This document shows, piece after piece, positions 11,584-25,636 of a DNA stretch of 64,000 bases (position 1 is its first letter; every line of letters starts with the position of its first letter). The stretch lies in contig CM049310.1 of the NCBI GenBank assembly GCA_026874595.1, positions 432,001 to 496,000 on the forward strand, written 5' to 3'. This DNA comes from Sipunculus nudus (taxonomy: Eukaryota > Annelida > Sipuncula > Golfingiida > Sipunculidae). A program made the position numbers and the translations under genes. The notes under the pieces were generated by a model that did not search any database, had not been told where the DNA came from, and saw only the letters and a program-made list of their open reading frames with translations.

Positions 11584-13503
11584 ACAGATGTTCCGTGCGT
11601 GGTGACAAGGCAACAAGTTAGCTCTCAATATCCTCTATGGTATACAGATGTTCCGTGCGTGGTGACAAGGCATCAAGTCAGCTCTGGACATCCTCTAGGG
11701 TATACAAGTGTTCCGTGCGTGGTGACAAGGCAACAAGTTAGCTCTGGACATCCTCTATGGTATACAGATGTTCCGTGCGTGGTGACAAGGCAACAAGTTA
11801 GCTTTCGACATCCTCTATGGTATACAGATGTTCCGTCCGTGGTGACCAGGCAACAAGTTAGCTCTGGACATCCTCTATGGTATACAGATGTTCCGTGCGT
11901 GGTGACAAGGCATCAAGTTAGCTCTAGACATCCTCTATGGTATACAGATGTTCCGTGCGTGGTGACAAGGCAACAAGTTAGCTCTGGACATCCTCTATGG
12001 TATACAGATGTTCCGTGCGTGGTGACAAGGCAACAAGTTAGCTCTGGACATCCTCTATGGTATACAGATGTTCCGTGCGTGGTGACAAGGCAACAAGTTA
12101 GCTCTAGATATCCTCTATGGTATACAGATGTTCCGTGCGTGGTGACAAGGCAACAAGTTAGCTCTCGATATCCTCTATGGTATACAGATGTTCCGTGCGT
12201 GGTGACAAGGCATCAAGTTAGCTCTGGACACCCTCTATGGAATACAGATGTTCCTTGCGTGGTGACAAGGCAACAAGTTATCTCTCGATGTCCTCTATGG
12301 TATACAGATGTTCCGTGCGTGGTGACAAGGCATCAAGTTAGCTCTGGACATCCTCTATGATATACAGATGTTCCGTGCGTGGTGACAAGGCAACAAGTTA
12401 GCTCTCGATATCCTCTATGGTATACAGATGTTCCGTGCGTGATGACAAGGCATCAAGTTAGCTCTGGACATCCTCTATGGTATACAGATGTTCCGTGCGT
12501 GGTGACAAGGCATCAAGTTAGCTCTGGACATCCTCTATGGTATACAGATGTTCCGTGCTTGGTGACAAGGCATCAAGTTAGCTCTGGACATCCTCTATGG
12601 TATACAGATGTTCCGTGCGTGGTGACAAGGCAACAAGTTAGCTCTCGATATCCTCTATAGTGTACAGATGTTCCGTGCGTGGTGACAAGGCATCAAGTTA
12701 GCTCTGGACATCCTCTATGGTATACAGATGTTCCGTGCGTGGTGACAAGACATCAAGTTAGCTCTCGACATCCTCTATGGTATACAGATGTTCCGTGCGT
12801 GGTGACAAGGCAACAAGTTAGCGCTCGATATCCTCTATGGTATACAGATGTTCCGTGCGTGGTGACAAGGCATCAAGTTAGCTCTGGACATCCTCTATGG
12901 TATACAGATGTTCCGTGCGTGGTGACAAGGCATCAAGTTAGCTCTGGACATCCTCTATGGTATACAGATGTTCCGTGCGTGGTGACAAGGCATCAAGTTA
13001 GCTCTCGATATCCGCTATGGTATACAGATGTTCCGTGCGTGGTGACAAGGCATCAAGTTAGCTCTGGACATCCTCTATGGTATACAGATGTTCCGTGCTT
13101 GGTGACAAGGCATCAAGTTAGCTCTGGACATCCTCTATGGTATACAGATGTTCCGTGCGTGGTGACAAGGCAACAAGTTAGCTCTCGACATCCTCTATAG
13201 TGTACAGATGTTCCGTGCGTGGTGACAAGGCATCAAGTTAGCTCTCGACATCCTCTATGGTATACAGATGTTCCGTGCGTGGTGAAAAGGCATCAAGTTA
13301 GCTCTCGACATCCTCTATGGTATACAGATGTTCCGTGCGTGGTGACAAGGCAACAAGTTAGCTCTCGATATCCTCTATGGTATACAGATGTTCCGTGCGT
13401 GGTGACAAGGCATCAAGTTAGCTCTGGACATCCTCTATGGTATACAGATGTTCCGTGCGTGGTGACAAGGCATCAAGTTAGCTCTGGACATCCTCTATGG
13501 TAT
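11584..13503. repeat. 1,920-bp HOR, diverged third copy
   Basis: Same landmark order as 7,201-9,120 at offset 4,383. Differences seen: tatacaagtg (11,701) for tatacagatg, caagttagc for caagatagc (11,851), ttatctctcg (12,280), tatgatat for tatgttat (12,356), gcgtgg for gggtgg (12,977) and ggtgaaaagg (13,283). The upstream flank also matches the flank of copy 1: ccatggtataaag and catgcgaggtg are shared at about 6,891/11,275 and 6,971/11,354. Confidence 0.82.
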
Positions 13504-14524
13504 ACAGATGTTCCGTGCGTGGTGACAAGGTATCAAGTTAGCTCTGGACATCCTCTATGGTATACAGATGTTCCGTGCGTGGTGACAAGGCATCAAGTTA
13601 GCTCTGGACATCCTCTATGGTATACAGATGTTCCGTGCGTGGTTACAAGGCATCAAGTTAGCTCTCGACATCCTCTATGGTATACAGATGTTCTGTGGGT
13701 GGTGACAAGGCATCAAGTTAGCTCTGGACATCTTCTATGGTATACAGATGTTCCGTGCGTGGTGACAAGGCAACAAGTTAGCTCTCGATATCCTCTATGG
13801 TATACAGATGTTCTGTGCGTGGTGACAAGGCATCAAGTCAGCTCTGGACATCCTCTAGGGTATACAGATGTTCCGTGCGTGGTGACAAGGCAACAAGTTA
13901 GCTCTGGACATCCTCTATGGTATACAGATGTTCCGTGCGTGGTGACAAGGCAACAAGTTAGATTTCGACATCCTCTATGGTATACAGATGTTCCGTGCGT
14001 GGTGACCAGGCAACAAGTTAGCTCTCGACATCCTCTATGGTATACAGATGTTCCGTGCGTGGTGACAAGGCATCAAGTTAGCTCTGGACATCCTCTATGG
14101 TATACAGATGTTCCGTGCGTGGTGACAAGGCAGCAAGTTAGCTCTGGACATCCTCTATGGTATACAGATGTTCCGTGCTTGGTGACAAGGCAACAAGTTA
14201 GCTCTGGACATCCTCTATGGTATACAGATGTTCCGTGCGTGGTGACAAGGCAACAAGTTAGCTCTCGATATTCTCTATGGTGTACAGATGTTCCGTGCGT
14301 GGTGACAAGGCATCAAGTTAGCTCTGGACATCCTCTATGGTATACAGATGTTCCGTGCGTGGTGACAAGACATCAAGTTAGCTCTCGACATCCTCTATGG
14401 TATACAGATGTTCCGTGCGTGGTGACAAGGCAACAAGTTAGCGCTCGATATCCTCTATGGTATACAGATATTCCGTGCGTGGTGACAAGGCATCAAGTTA
14501 GCTCTGGACATCCTCTATGGTATA
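12195..14524. repeat. HOR block E, copy 2 (2.3 kb)
   Basis: Partner of 661-2990. Private differences include ttatctctcg (12,280 region) for ttagctctcg, gcgtgg for gggtgg (12,977 region), ggtgaaaagg (13,283 region), catcttcta (13,730 region) and agatattcc (14,467 region). It overlaps the third copy of the 1,920-bp HOR, showing that the two HOR families share a core. Confidence 0.78.
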
Positions 14525-14879
14525 CAGATGTTCCGTGCGTGGTGACAAGGCATCAAGTTAGCTCTGGACATCCTCTATGGTATACAGATGTTCCGTGCGT
14601 GGTGACAAGGCAACAAGTTAGCTCTCGATATCCTCTATGGTATACAGATGTTCCGTGCGTGGTGACAAGGCATCAATTTAGCTCTGGACATCCTCTATGG
14701 TATACAGATGTACCGTGCTTGGTGACAAGGCATCAAGTTAGCTCTCGACATCCTCTATGGTATACAGATGTCCCGTGCGTGGTGACAAGGCATCAAGTTA
14801 GCTCTGGACATCCTCTATGGTATACAGATGTTCCGTGCTTGGTGACAAGGCATCAAGTTAGCTATCGACATCCTCTATG

Positions 14880-14885
14880 GTAGTA
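14880..14885. repeat. gta duplication, class 2
   Basis: Preceded by the rare gatgtaccg variant three monomers earlier (14,707), shared with 25,392. Part of the large duplicated block. Confidence 0.95.
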
Positions 14886-15124
14886 TACAGATGTTCCGTG
14901 CGTGGTGACAAGGCATCAAGTTAGCTCTGGACATCCTCTATGGTATACAGATGTTCCGTGCGTGGTGACAAGGCATCAAGTTAGCTCTGGACATCCTCCA
15001 TGGTATACAGATGTTCCGTGCGTGGTGACAAGGCATCAAGTTAGCTCTGGACATCCTCTATGGTATACAGATGTTCCATGCGTGGTGACAAGGCATCAAG
15101 TAAGCTCTGGACATCCTCTATGGT

Positions 15125-17107
15125 ATACAGATGTTCCGTGCGTGGTTACAAGGCATCAAGTTAGCTCTCGACATCCTCTATGGTATACAGATGTTCCGTG
15201 GGTGGTGACAAGGCATCAAGTTAGCTCTGGACATCCTCTATGTTATACAGATGTTCCGTGCTTGGTGACAAGGCATCAAGTTAGCTCTGGACATCCTCTA
15301 TGATATACAGATGTTCCGTGCGTGGTGACAAGGCAACAAGTTAGCTCTCGATATCCTCTATGGTATACAGATGTTCCGTGCGTGATGACAAGGCATCAAG
15401 TTAGCTCTGGACATCCTCTATGGTATACAGATGTTCCGTGCGTGGTGACAAGGCAGCAAGTTAGGTCTGGACATCCTCTATGGTATACAGATGTTCCGTG
15501 CTTGGTGACAAGGCATCAAGTTAGATTTCGACATCCTCTATGGTATACAGATGTTCCGTGCGTGGTGACAAGGCAACAAGTTAGCTCTCAATATCCTCTA
15601 TGGTGTACAGATGTTCCGTGCGTGGTGACAAGGCATCAAGTTAGCTCTGGACATCCTCTATGGTATACAGATGTTCCGTGCGTGGTGACAAGACATCAAG
15701 TTAGCTCTCGACATCCTCTATGGTATACAGATGTTCCGTGCGTGGTGACAAGGCAACAAGTTAGCGCTCGATATCCTCTATGGTATACAGATGTTCCGTG
15801 CGTGGTGACAAGGCATCAAGTTAGCTCTGGACATCCTCTATGGTATACAGATGTTCCGTGCGTGGTGAGAAGGCATCAAGTTAGCTCTGGACATCCTCTA
15901 TGGTATACAGATGTTCCGTGGGTGGTGACAAGGCATCAAGTTAGCTCTCGATATCCGCTATGGTATACAGATGTTCCGTGCGTGGTGACAAGGCATCAAG
16001 TTAGCTCTGGACATCCTCTATGGTATACAGATGTTCCGTCCTTGGTGACAAGGCATCAAGTTAGCTCTGGACATCCTTTATGGTATACAGATGTTCCGTG
16101 CGTGGTGACAAGGCAACAAGTTAGCTCTCGACATCCTCTATGGTGTACAGATGTTCCGTGCGTGGTGACAAGGCATCAAGTTAGCTCTCGACATCCTCTA
16201 TGGTATACAGATGTTCCGTGCGTGGTGACAAGGCATCAAGTTAGCTCTCGACATCCTCTATGGTATACAGATGTTCCGTGCGTGGTGACAAGGCAACAAG
16301 TTAGCTCTCGATATCCTCTATGGTATACAGATGTTCCGTGCGTGGTGACAAGGCATCAAGTTAGCTCTGGACATCCTCTATGGTATACAGATGTTCCGTG
16401 CGTGGTGACAAGGCATCAAGTTAGCTCTGGACATCCTCTATGGTATACAGATGTTCCGTGCGTGGTGACAAGGTATCAAGTTAGCTCTGGACATCCTCTA
16501 TGGTATACAGATGTTCCGTGCGTGGTGACAAGGCATCAAGGTAGCTCTGGACATCCTCTATGGTATACAGATGTTCCGTGCGTGGTGACAAGGCAACAAG
16601 TTAGCTCTCGATATCCTCTATGGTATACAGATGTTCCGTGCGTGGTGACAAGGCATCAATTTAGCTCTGGACATCCTCTATGGTATACAGATGTTCCGTG
16701 CTTGGTGACAAGGCATCAAGTTAGCTCTCGACATCCTATATGGTATACAGATGTCCCGTGCGTGGTGACAAGGCATCAAGTTAGCTCTGGACATCCTCTA
16801 TGGTATACAGATGTTCCGGGCTTGGTGACAAGGCATCAAGTTAGCTCTCGACATCCTCTATGGTAGTATACAGATGTTCCGTGCGGGGTGACAAGGCATC
16901 AAGTTAGCTCTGGACATCCTCTATGGTATACAGATGTTCCGTGCGTGGTGACAAGGCATCAAGTTAGCTCTGGACATCCTCTATGGTATACAGATGTTCC
17001 GTGCGTGGTGACAAGGCATCAAGTTAGCTCTGGACATCCTCTATGGTATACAGATGTTCCGTGCGTGGTGACAAGGCAACAAGTTAGCTCTCGATATCCT
17101 CTATGGT
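15125..17107. repeat. 1,983-bp HOR unit, first of tandem pair
   Basis: Thirty-three monomers, one of them 63 bp. It matches the next unit at offset 1,983 with no difference noticed, including rare words ctcaatatcc plus ggtgtac (15,589), ttccgggctt (16,814) and cctatatgg (16,736). It begins with a ggttacaagg monomer and contains the gtagta at 16,863. Confidence 0.88.
16863..16868. repeat. gta duplication, class 1
   Basis: Inside the first 1,983-bp unit. The monomer opens with ttccgggcttgg, a change seen only in the three 1,983-bp units. Confidence 0.95.
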
Positions 17108-19090
17108 ATACAGATGTTCCGTGCGTGGTTACAAGGCATCAAGTTAGCTCTCGACATCCTCTATGGTATACAGATGTTCCGTGGGTGGTGACAAGGCATC
17201 AAGTTAGCTCTGGACATCCTCTATGTTATACAGATGTTCCGTGCTTGGTGACAAGGCATCAAGTTAGCTCTGGACATCCTCTATGATATACAGATGTTCC
17301 GTGCGTGGTGACAAGGCAACAAGTTAGCTCTCGATATCCTCTATGGTATACAGATGTTCCGTGCGTGATGACAAGGCATCAAGTTAGCTCTGGACATCCT
17401 CTATGGTATACAGATGTTCCGTGCGTGGTGACAAGGCAGCAAGTTAGGTCTGGACATCCTCTATGGTATACAGATGTTCCGTGCTTGGTGACAAGGCATC
17501 AAGTTAGATTTCGACATCCTCTATGGTATACAGATGTTCCGTGCGTGGTGACAAGGCAACAAGTTAGCTCTCAATATCCTCTATGGTGTACAGATGTTCC
17601 GTGCGTGGTGACAAGGCATCAAGTTAGCTCTGGACATCCTCTATGGTATACAGATGTTCCGTGCGTGGTGACAAGACATCAAGTTAGCTCTCGACATCCT
17701 CTATGGTATACAGATGTTCCGTGCGTGGTGACAAGGCAACAAGTTAGCGCTCGATATCCTCTATGGTATACAGATGTTCCGTGCGTGGTGACAAGGCATC
17801 AAGTTAGCTCTGGACATCCTCTATGGTATACAGATGTTCCGTGCGTGGTGAGAAGGCATCAAGTTAGCTCTGGACATCCTCTATGGTATACAGATGTTCC
17901 GTGGGTGGTGACAAGGCATCAAGTTAGCTCTCGATATCCGCTATGGTATACAGATGTTCCGTGCGTGGTGACAAGGCATCAAGTTAGCTCTGGACATCCT
18001 CTATGGTATACAGATGTTCCGTCCTTGGTGACAAGGCATCAAGTTAGCTCTGGACATCCTTTATGGTATACAGATGTTCCGTGCGTGGTGACAAGGCAAC
18101 AAGTTAGCTCTCGACATCCTCTATGGTGTACAGATGTTCCGTGCGTGGTGACAAGGCATCAAGTTAGCTCTCGACATCCTCTATGGTATACAGATGTTCC
18201 GTGCGTGGTGACAAGGCATCAAGTTAGCTCTCGACATCCTCTATGGTATACAGATGTTCCGTGCGTGGTGACAAGGCAACAAGTTAGCTCTCGATATCCT
18301 CTATGGTATACAGATGTTCCGTGCGTGGTGACAAGGCATCAAGTTAGCTCTGGACATCCTCTATGGTATACAGATGTTCCGTGCGTGGTGACAAGGCATC
18401 AAGTTAGCTCTGGACATCCTCTATGGTATACAGATGTTCCGTGCGTGGTGACAAGGTATCAAGTTAGCTCTGGACATCCTCTATGGTATACAGATGTTCC
18501 GTGCGTGGTGACAAGGCATCAAGGTAGCTCTGGACATCCTCTATGGTATACAGATGTTCCGTGCGTGGTGACAAGGCAACAAGTTAGCTCTCGATATCCT
18601 CTATGGTATACAGATGTTCCGTGCGTGGTGACAAGGCATCAATTTAGCTCTGGACATCCTCTATGGTATACAGATGTTCCGTGCTTGGTGACAAGGCATC
18701 AAGTTAGCTCTCGACATCCTATATGGTATACAGATGTCCCGTGCGTGGTGACAAGGCATCAAGTTAGCTCTGGACATCCTCTATGGTATACAGATGTTCC
18801 GGGCTTGGTGACAAGGCATCAAGTTAGCTCTCGACATCCTCTATGGTAGTATACAGATGTTCCGTGCGGGGTGACAAGGCATCAAGTTAGCTCTGGACAT
18901 CCTCTATGGTATACAGATGTTCCGTGCGTGGTGACAAGGCATCAAGTTAGCTCTGGACATCCTCTATGGTATACAGATGTTCCGTGCGTGGTGACAAGGC
19001 ATCAAGTTAGCTCTGGACATCCTCTATGGTATACAGATGTTCCGTGCGTGGTGACAAGGCAACAAGTTAGCTCTCGATATCCTCTATGGT
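17108..19090. repeat. 1,983-bp HOR unit, second of tandem pair
   Basis: Copy of the preceding unit. Homology stops where this unit continues into a caatttagc monomer (19,123 region), while the first unit continues into ggttacaagg (17,128). That switch marks the exchange site. It contains the gtagta at 18,846. Confidence 0.88.
18846..18851. repeat. gta duplication, class 1
   Basis: Counterpart of 16,863 in the second 1,983-bp unit, offset exactly 1,983. Confidence 0.95.
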
Positions 19091-19328
19091 ATACAGATGT
19101 TCCGTGCGTGGTGACAAGGCATCAATTTAGCTCTGGACATCCTCTATGGTATACAGATGTTCCGTGCTTGGTGACAAGGCATCAAGTTAGCTCTCGACAT
19201 CCTCTATGGTATACAGATGTCCCGTGCGTGGTGACAAGGCATCAAGTTAGCTCTTGACATCCTCTATGGTATACAGATGTTCCGTGCTTGGTGACAAGGC
19301 ATCAAGTTAGCTATCGACATCCTCTATG

Positions 19329-19334
19329 GTAGTA
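19329..19334. repeat. gta duplication, class 2
   Basis: Two monomers upstream is a ctcttgacatcc variant that puts a TGA in the open frame (19,255 region), shared with 27,858. Confidence 0.95.
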
Positions 19335-19620
19335 TACAGATGTTCCGTGCGTGGTGACAAGGCATCAAGTTAGCTCTGGACATCCTCTATGGTATACAGA
19401 TGTTCCGTGCGTGGTGACAAGGCATCAAGTTAGCTCTGGACATCCTCCATGGTATACAGATGTTCCGTGCGTGGTGACAAGGCATCAAGTTAGCTCTGGA
19501 CATCCTCTATGGTATACAGATGTTCCATGCGTGGTGACAAGGCATCAAGTAAGCTCTGGACATCCTCTATGGTATACAGATGTTCCGTGCGTGGTTACAA
19601 GGCATCAAGTTAGCTCTCGA

Positions 19621-20280
19621 CATCCTCTATGGTATACAGATGTTCCGTGGGTGGTGACAAGGCATCAAGTTAGCTCTGGACATCCTCTATGTTATACAGA
19701 TGTTCCGTGCTTGGTGACAAGGCATCAAGTTAGCTCTGGACATCCTCTATGATATACAGATGTTCCGTGCGTGGTGACAAGGCAACAAGTTAGCTCTCGA
19801 TATCCTCTATGGTATACAGATGTTCCGTGCGTGATGACAAGGCATCAAGTTAGCTCTGGACATCCTCTATGGTATACAGATGTTCCGTGCGTGGTGACAA
19901 GGCAGCAAGTTAGGTCTGGACATCCTCTATGGTATACAGATGTTCCGTGCTTGGTGACAAGGCATCAAGTTAGATTTCGACATCCTCTATGGTATACAGA
20001 TGTTCCGTGCGTGGTGACAAGGCAACAAGTTAGCTCTCGATATCCTCTATGGTGTACAGATGTTCCGTGCGTGGTGACAAGGCATCAAGTTAGCTCTGGA
20101 CATCCTCTATGGTATACAGATGTTCCGTGCGTGGTGACAAGACATCAAGTTAGCTCTCGACATCCTCTATGGTATACAGATGTTCCGTGCGTGGTGAGAA
20201 GGCATCAAGTTAGCTCTGGACATCCTCTATGGTATACAGATGTTCCGTGGGTGGTGACAAGGCATCAAGTTAGCTCTCGA
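19621..20280. repeat. 660-bp sub-repeat (11 monomers), copy 1a
   Basis: Matches 20,281-20,940 in landmark order: gggtgg, tatgttat, cttgg, tatgatat, gtgatgac, gcagc plus ttaggtctgg, agatttcg, ggtgtac, aagacatc and gtgagaagg. The next copy differs by ttgctgac for ttggtgac and by ggtaacaagg near its end. Confidence 0.85.
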
Positions 20281-20940
20281 CATCCTCTATGGTATACAGA
20301 TGTTCCGTGGGTGGTGACAAGGCATCAAGTTAGCTCTGGACATCCTCTATGTTATACAGATGTTCCGTGCTTGCTGACAAGGCATCAAGTTAGCTCTGGA
20401 CATCCTCTATGATATACAGATGTTCCGTGCGTGGTGACAAGGCAACAAGTTAGCTCTCGATATCCTCTATGGTATACAGATGTTCCGTGCGTGATGACAA
20501 GGCATCAAGTTAGCTCTGGACATCCTCTATGGTATACAGATGTTCCGTGCGTGGTGACAAGGCAGCAAGTTAGGTCTGGACATCCTCTATGGTATACAGA
20601 TGTTCCGTGCTTGGTGACAAGGCATCAAGTTAGATTTCGACATCCTCTATGGTATACAGATGTTCCGTGCGTGGTGACAAGGCAACAAGTTAGCTCTCGA
20701 TATCCTCTATGGTGTACAGATGTTCCGTGCGTGGTGACAAGGCATCAAGTTAGCTCTGGACATCCTCTATGGTATACAGATGTTCCGTGCGTGGTGACAA
20801 GACATCAAGTTAGCTCTCGACATCCTCTATGGTATACAGATGTTCCGTGCGTGGTGAGAAGGCATCAAGTTAGCTCTGGACATCCTCTATGGTATACAGA
20901 TGTTCCGTGGGTGGTAACAAGGCATCAAGTTAGCTCTCGA
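20281..20940. repeat. 660-bp sub-repeat, copy 1b
   Basis: Tandem partner of 19,621-20,280. The first monomer joins a ctcgacatcc monomer to a gggtgg monomer, an order not seen in the unduplicated versions (compare 5,221-5,400). Confidence 0.83.
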
Positions 20941-23900
20941 TATCCGCTATGGTATACAGATGTTCCTTGCGTGGTGACAAGGCATCAAGTTAGCTCTGGA
21001 CATCCTCTATGGTATACAGATGTTCCGTCCTTGGTGACAAGGCATCAAGTTAGCTCTGGACATCCTTTATGGTATACAGATGTTCCGTGCGTGGTGACAA
21101 GGCAACAAGTTAGCTCTCGACATCCTCTATGGTGTACAGATGTTCCGTGCGTGGTGACAAGGCATCAAGTTAGCTCTGGACATCCTCTATGGTATACAGA
21201 TGTTCTGTGGGTGGTGACAAGGCATCAAGTTAGCTCTGGACATCCTCTATGGTATACAGATGTTCCGTGCGTGGTGACAAGGCAACAAGTTAGCTCTCGA
21301 TATCCTCTATGGTATACAGATGTTCTGTGCGTGGTGACAAGGCATCAAGTCAGCTCTGGACATCCTCTAGGGTATACAGATGTTCCGTGCGTGGTGACAA
21401 GGCAACAAGTTAGTTCTGGACATCCTCTATGGTATACAGATGTTCCGTGCGTGGTGACAAGGCAACAAGTTAGATTTCGACATCCTCTATGGTATACAGA
21501 TCTTCCTTGCGTGGTGACCAGGCAACAAGTTAGCTCTCTACATCCTCTATGGTATACAGATGTTCCGTGCGTGGTGACAAGGCATCAAGTTATCTCTGGA
21601 CATCCTCTATGGTATACAGATGTTCCGTGCGTGGTGACAAGGCAGCAAGTTAGCTCTGGACATCCTCTATGGTATACAGATGTTCCGTGCTTGGTGACAA
21701 GGCATCAAGTTAGCTCTGGACATACTCTATGGTATACAGATGTTCCGTGCGTGGTGACAAGACATCAAGTTAGCTCTCGACATCCTCTATGGTATACAGA
21801 TGTTCCGTGCGTGGTGACAAGGCAACAAGTTAGCGCTCGATATCCTCTATGGTATACAGATGTTCCGTGCGTGGTGACAAGGCATCAAGTTAGCTCTGGA
21901 CATCCTCTATGGTATACAGATGTTCCGTGCGTGGTGACAAGGCATCAAGTTAGCTCTGGACATCCTCTATGGTATACAGATGTTCCGTGCTTGGTGACAA
22001 GGCATCAAGTTAGCTCTGGACATCCTCTATGGTATACAGATGTTCCGTGCGTGGTGACAAGACATCAAGTTAGCTCTCGACATCCTCTATGGTATACAGA
22101 TGTTCCGTGCGTGGTGATAAGGCAACAAGTTAGCGCTCGATATCCTCTATGGTATACAGATGTTCCGTGCGTGGTGACAAGGCATCAAGTCAGCTCTCGA
22201 TATCCGCTATGGTATACAGATGTTCCGTGCGTGGTGACAAGGCATCAAGTTAGCTCTGGACATCCTCTATGGTATACAGATGTTCCGTGCTTGGTGACAA
22301 GGCATCAAGTTAGCTCTGGACATCCTCTATGGTATACAGATGTTCCGTGCGTGGTGACAAGGCATCAAGTTAGCTCTCGACATCCTCTATGGTATACAGA
22401 TGTTCCGTGCGTGGTGACAAGGCATCAAGTTAGCTCTCGACATCCTCTATGGTATACAGATGTTCCGTGCGTGGTGACAAGGCATCAAGTTAGCTCTGGA
22501 CATCCTCTATGGTATACAGATGTTCCGTGGGTGGTGACAAGGCATCAAGTTAGCTCTCGATATCCGCTATGGTATACAGATGTTCCGTGCGTGGTGACAA
22601 GACAACAAGTTAGCGCTCGATATCCTCTATGGTATACAGATGTTCCGTGCGTGGTGACAAGGCATCAAGTTAGCTCTGGACATCCTCTATGGTATACAGA
22701 TGTTCCGTGCGTGGTGAGAAGGCATCAAGTTAGCTCTGGACATCCTCTATGGTATACAGATGTTCCGTGGGTGGTGACAAGGCATCAAGTTAGCTCTCGA
22801 TATCCGCTATGGTATACAGATGTTCCGTGCGTGGTGACAAGGCATCAAGTTAGCTCTGGACATCCTCTATGGTATACAGATGTTCCGTCCTTGGTGACAA
22901 GGCATCAAGTTAGCTCTGGACATCCTTTATGGTATACAGATGTTCCGTGCGTGGTGACAAGGCAACAAGTTAGCTCTCGACATCCTCTATGGTGTACAGA
23001 TGTTCCGTGCGTGGTGACAAGGCATCAAGTTAGCTCTGGACATCCTCTATGGTATACAGATGTTCCGTGCGTGGTGACAAGGCATCAAGTTAGCTCTCGA
23101 CATCCTCTATGGTATACAGATGTTCCGTGCGTGGTGACAAGGCAACAAATTAGCTCTCGATATCCTCTATGGTATACAGATGTTCCGTGCGTGGTGACAA
23201 GGCATCAAGTTAGCTCTGGACATCCTCTATGGTATACAGATGTTCCGTGCGTGGTGACAAGGCATCAAGTTAGCTCTGGACATCCTCTATGGTATACAGA
23301 TGTTCCGTGCGTGGTGACAAGGTATCAAGTTAGCTCTGGACATCCTCTATGGTATACAGATGTTCCGTGCGTGGTGACAAGGCATCAAGTTACCTCTGGA
23401 CATCCTCTATGGTATACAGATGTTCCGTGCGTGGTTACAAGGCATCAAGTTAGCTCTCGACATCCTCTATGGTATACAGATGTTCTGTGGGTGGTGACAA
23501 GGCATCAAGTTAGCTCTGGACATCCTCTATGGTATACAGATGTTCCGTGGGTGGTGACAAGGCATCAAGTTAGCTCTCGATATCCGCTATGGTATACAGA
23601 TGTTCCGTGCGTGGTGACAAGGCATCAAGTTAGCTCTGGACATCCTCTATGGTATACAGATGTTCCGTCCTTGGTGACAAGGCATCAAGTTAGCTCTGGA
23701 CATCCTTTATGGTATACAGATGTTCCGTGCGTGGTGACAAGGCAACAAGTTAGCTCTCGACATCCTCTATGGTGTACAGATGTTCCGTGCGTGGTGACAA
23801 GGCATCAAGTTAGCTCTCGACATCCTCTATGGTATACAGATGTTCCGTGCGTGGTGACAAGGCATCAAGTTAGCTCTCGACATCCTCTATGGTATACAGA

Positions 23901-25391
23901 TGTTCCGTGCGTGGTGACAAGGCAACAAGTTAGCTCTCGATATCCTCTATGGTATACAGATGTTCCGTGCGTGGTGACAAGGCATCAAGTTAGCTCTGGA
24001 CATCCTCTATGGTATACAGATGTTCCGTGCGTGGTGACAAGGCATCAAGTTAGCTCTGGACATCCTCTATGGTATACAGATGTTCCGTGCGTGGTGACAA
24101 GGTATCAAGTTAGCTCTGGACATCCTCTATGGTATACAGATGTTCCGTGCGTGGTGACAAGGCATCAAGGTAGCTCTGGACATCCTCTATGGTATACAGA
24201 TGTTCCGTGCGTGGTTACAAGGCATCAAGTTAGCTCTCGACATCCTCTATGGTATACAGATGTTCTGTGGGTGGTGACAAGGCATCAAGTTAGCTCTGGA
24301 CATCCTCTATGGTATACAGATGTTCCGTGCGTGGTGACAAGGCAACAAGTTAGCTCTCGATATCCTCTATGGTATACAGATGTTCTGTGCGTGGTGACAA
24401 GGCATCAAGTCAGCTCTGGACATCCTCTAGGGTATACAGATGTTCCGTGCGTGGTGACAAGGCAACAAGTTAGTTCTGGACATCCTCTATGGTATACAGA
24501 TGTTCCGTGCGTGGTGACCAGGCAACAAGTTAGCTCTCGACATCCTCTATGGTATACAGATGTTCCGTGCGTGGTGACAAGGCATCAAGTTAGCTCTGGA
24601 CATCCTCTATGGTATACAGATGTTCCGTGCGTGGTGACAAGGCAGCAAGTTAGCTCTGGACATCCTCTATGGTATACAGATGTTCCGTGCTTGGTGACAA
24701 GGCAACAAGTTAGCTCTGGACATCCTCTATGGTATACAGATGTTCCGTGCGTGGTGACAAGGCAACAAGTTAGCTCTCGATATTCTCTATGGTGTACAGA
24801 TGTTCCGTGCGTGGTGACAAGGCATCAAGTTAGCTCTGGACATCCTCTATGGTATACAGATGTTCCGTGCGTGGTGACAAGACATCAAGTTAGCTCTCGA
24901 CATCCTCTATGGTATACAGATGTTCCGTGCGTGGTGACAAGGCAACAAGTTAGCGCTCGATATCCTCTATGGTATACAGATATTCCGTGCGTGGTGACAA
25001 GGCATCAAGTTAGCTCTGGACATCCTCTATGGTATACAGATGTTCCGTGCGTGGTGACAAGGCATCAAGTTAGCTCTGGACATCCTCTATGGTATACAGA
25101 TGTTCCGTGCGTGGTGACAAGGCAACAAGTTAGCTCTCGATATCCTCTATGGTATACAGATGTTCCGTGCGTGGTGACAAGGCATCAATTTAGCTCTGGA
25201 CATCCTCTATGGTATACAGATGTACCGTGCTTGGTGACAAGGCATCAAGTTAGCTCTCGACATCCTCTATGGTATACAGATGTCCCGTGCGTGGTGACAA
25301 GGCATCAAGTTAGCTCTGGACATCCTCTATGGTATACAGATGTTCCGTGCTTGGTGACAAGGCATCAAGTTAGCTATCGACATCCTCTATG

Positions 25392-25397
25392 GTAGTA
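25392..25397. repeat. gta duplication, class 2
   Basis: Counterpart of 14,880 at offset 10,512. Confidence 0.95.
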
Positions 25398-25636
25398 TAC
25401 AGATGTTCCGTGCGTGGTGACAAGGCATCAAGTTAGCTCTGGACATCCTCTATGGTATACAGATGTTCCGTGCGTGGTGACAAGGCATCAAGTTAGCTCT
25501 GGACATCCTCCATGGTATACAGATGTTCCGTGCGTGGTGACAAGGCATCAAGTTAGCTCTGGACATCCTCTATGGTATACAGATGTTCCATGCGTGGTGA
25601 CAAGGCATCAAGTAAGCTCTGGACATCCTCTATGGT

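Larger units (their letters stand above)
13990..24500. repeat. Large block, copy 1 (10.5 kb, two 1,983-bp sub-units)
   Basis: The left part (about 13,990-17,100) matches copy 2 at offset 10,512; the rest (about 17,100-24,490) matches at offset 8,529. The two offsets differ by exactly 1,983, the length of the sub-unit doubled here. It starts at the ggtgaccagg monomer of 13,981. The end junction near 24,500 joins a ttagttctgg monomer directly to a ggtgaccagg monomer and skips the agatttcg monomer found between them at 13,921 and 33,061. Confidence 0.88.
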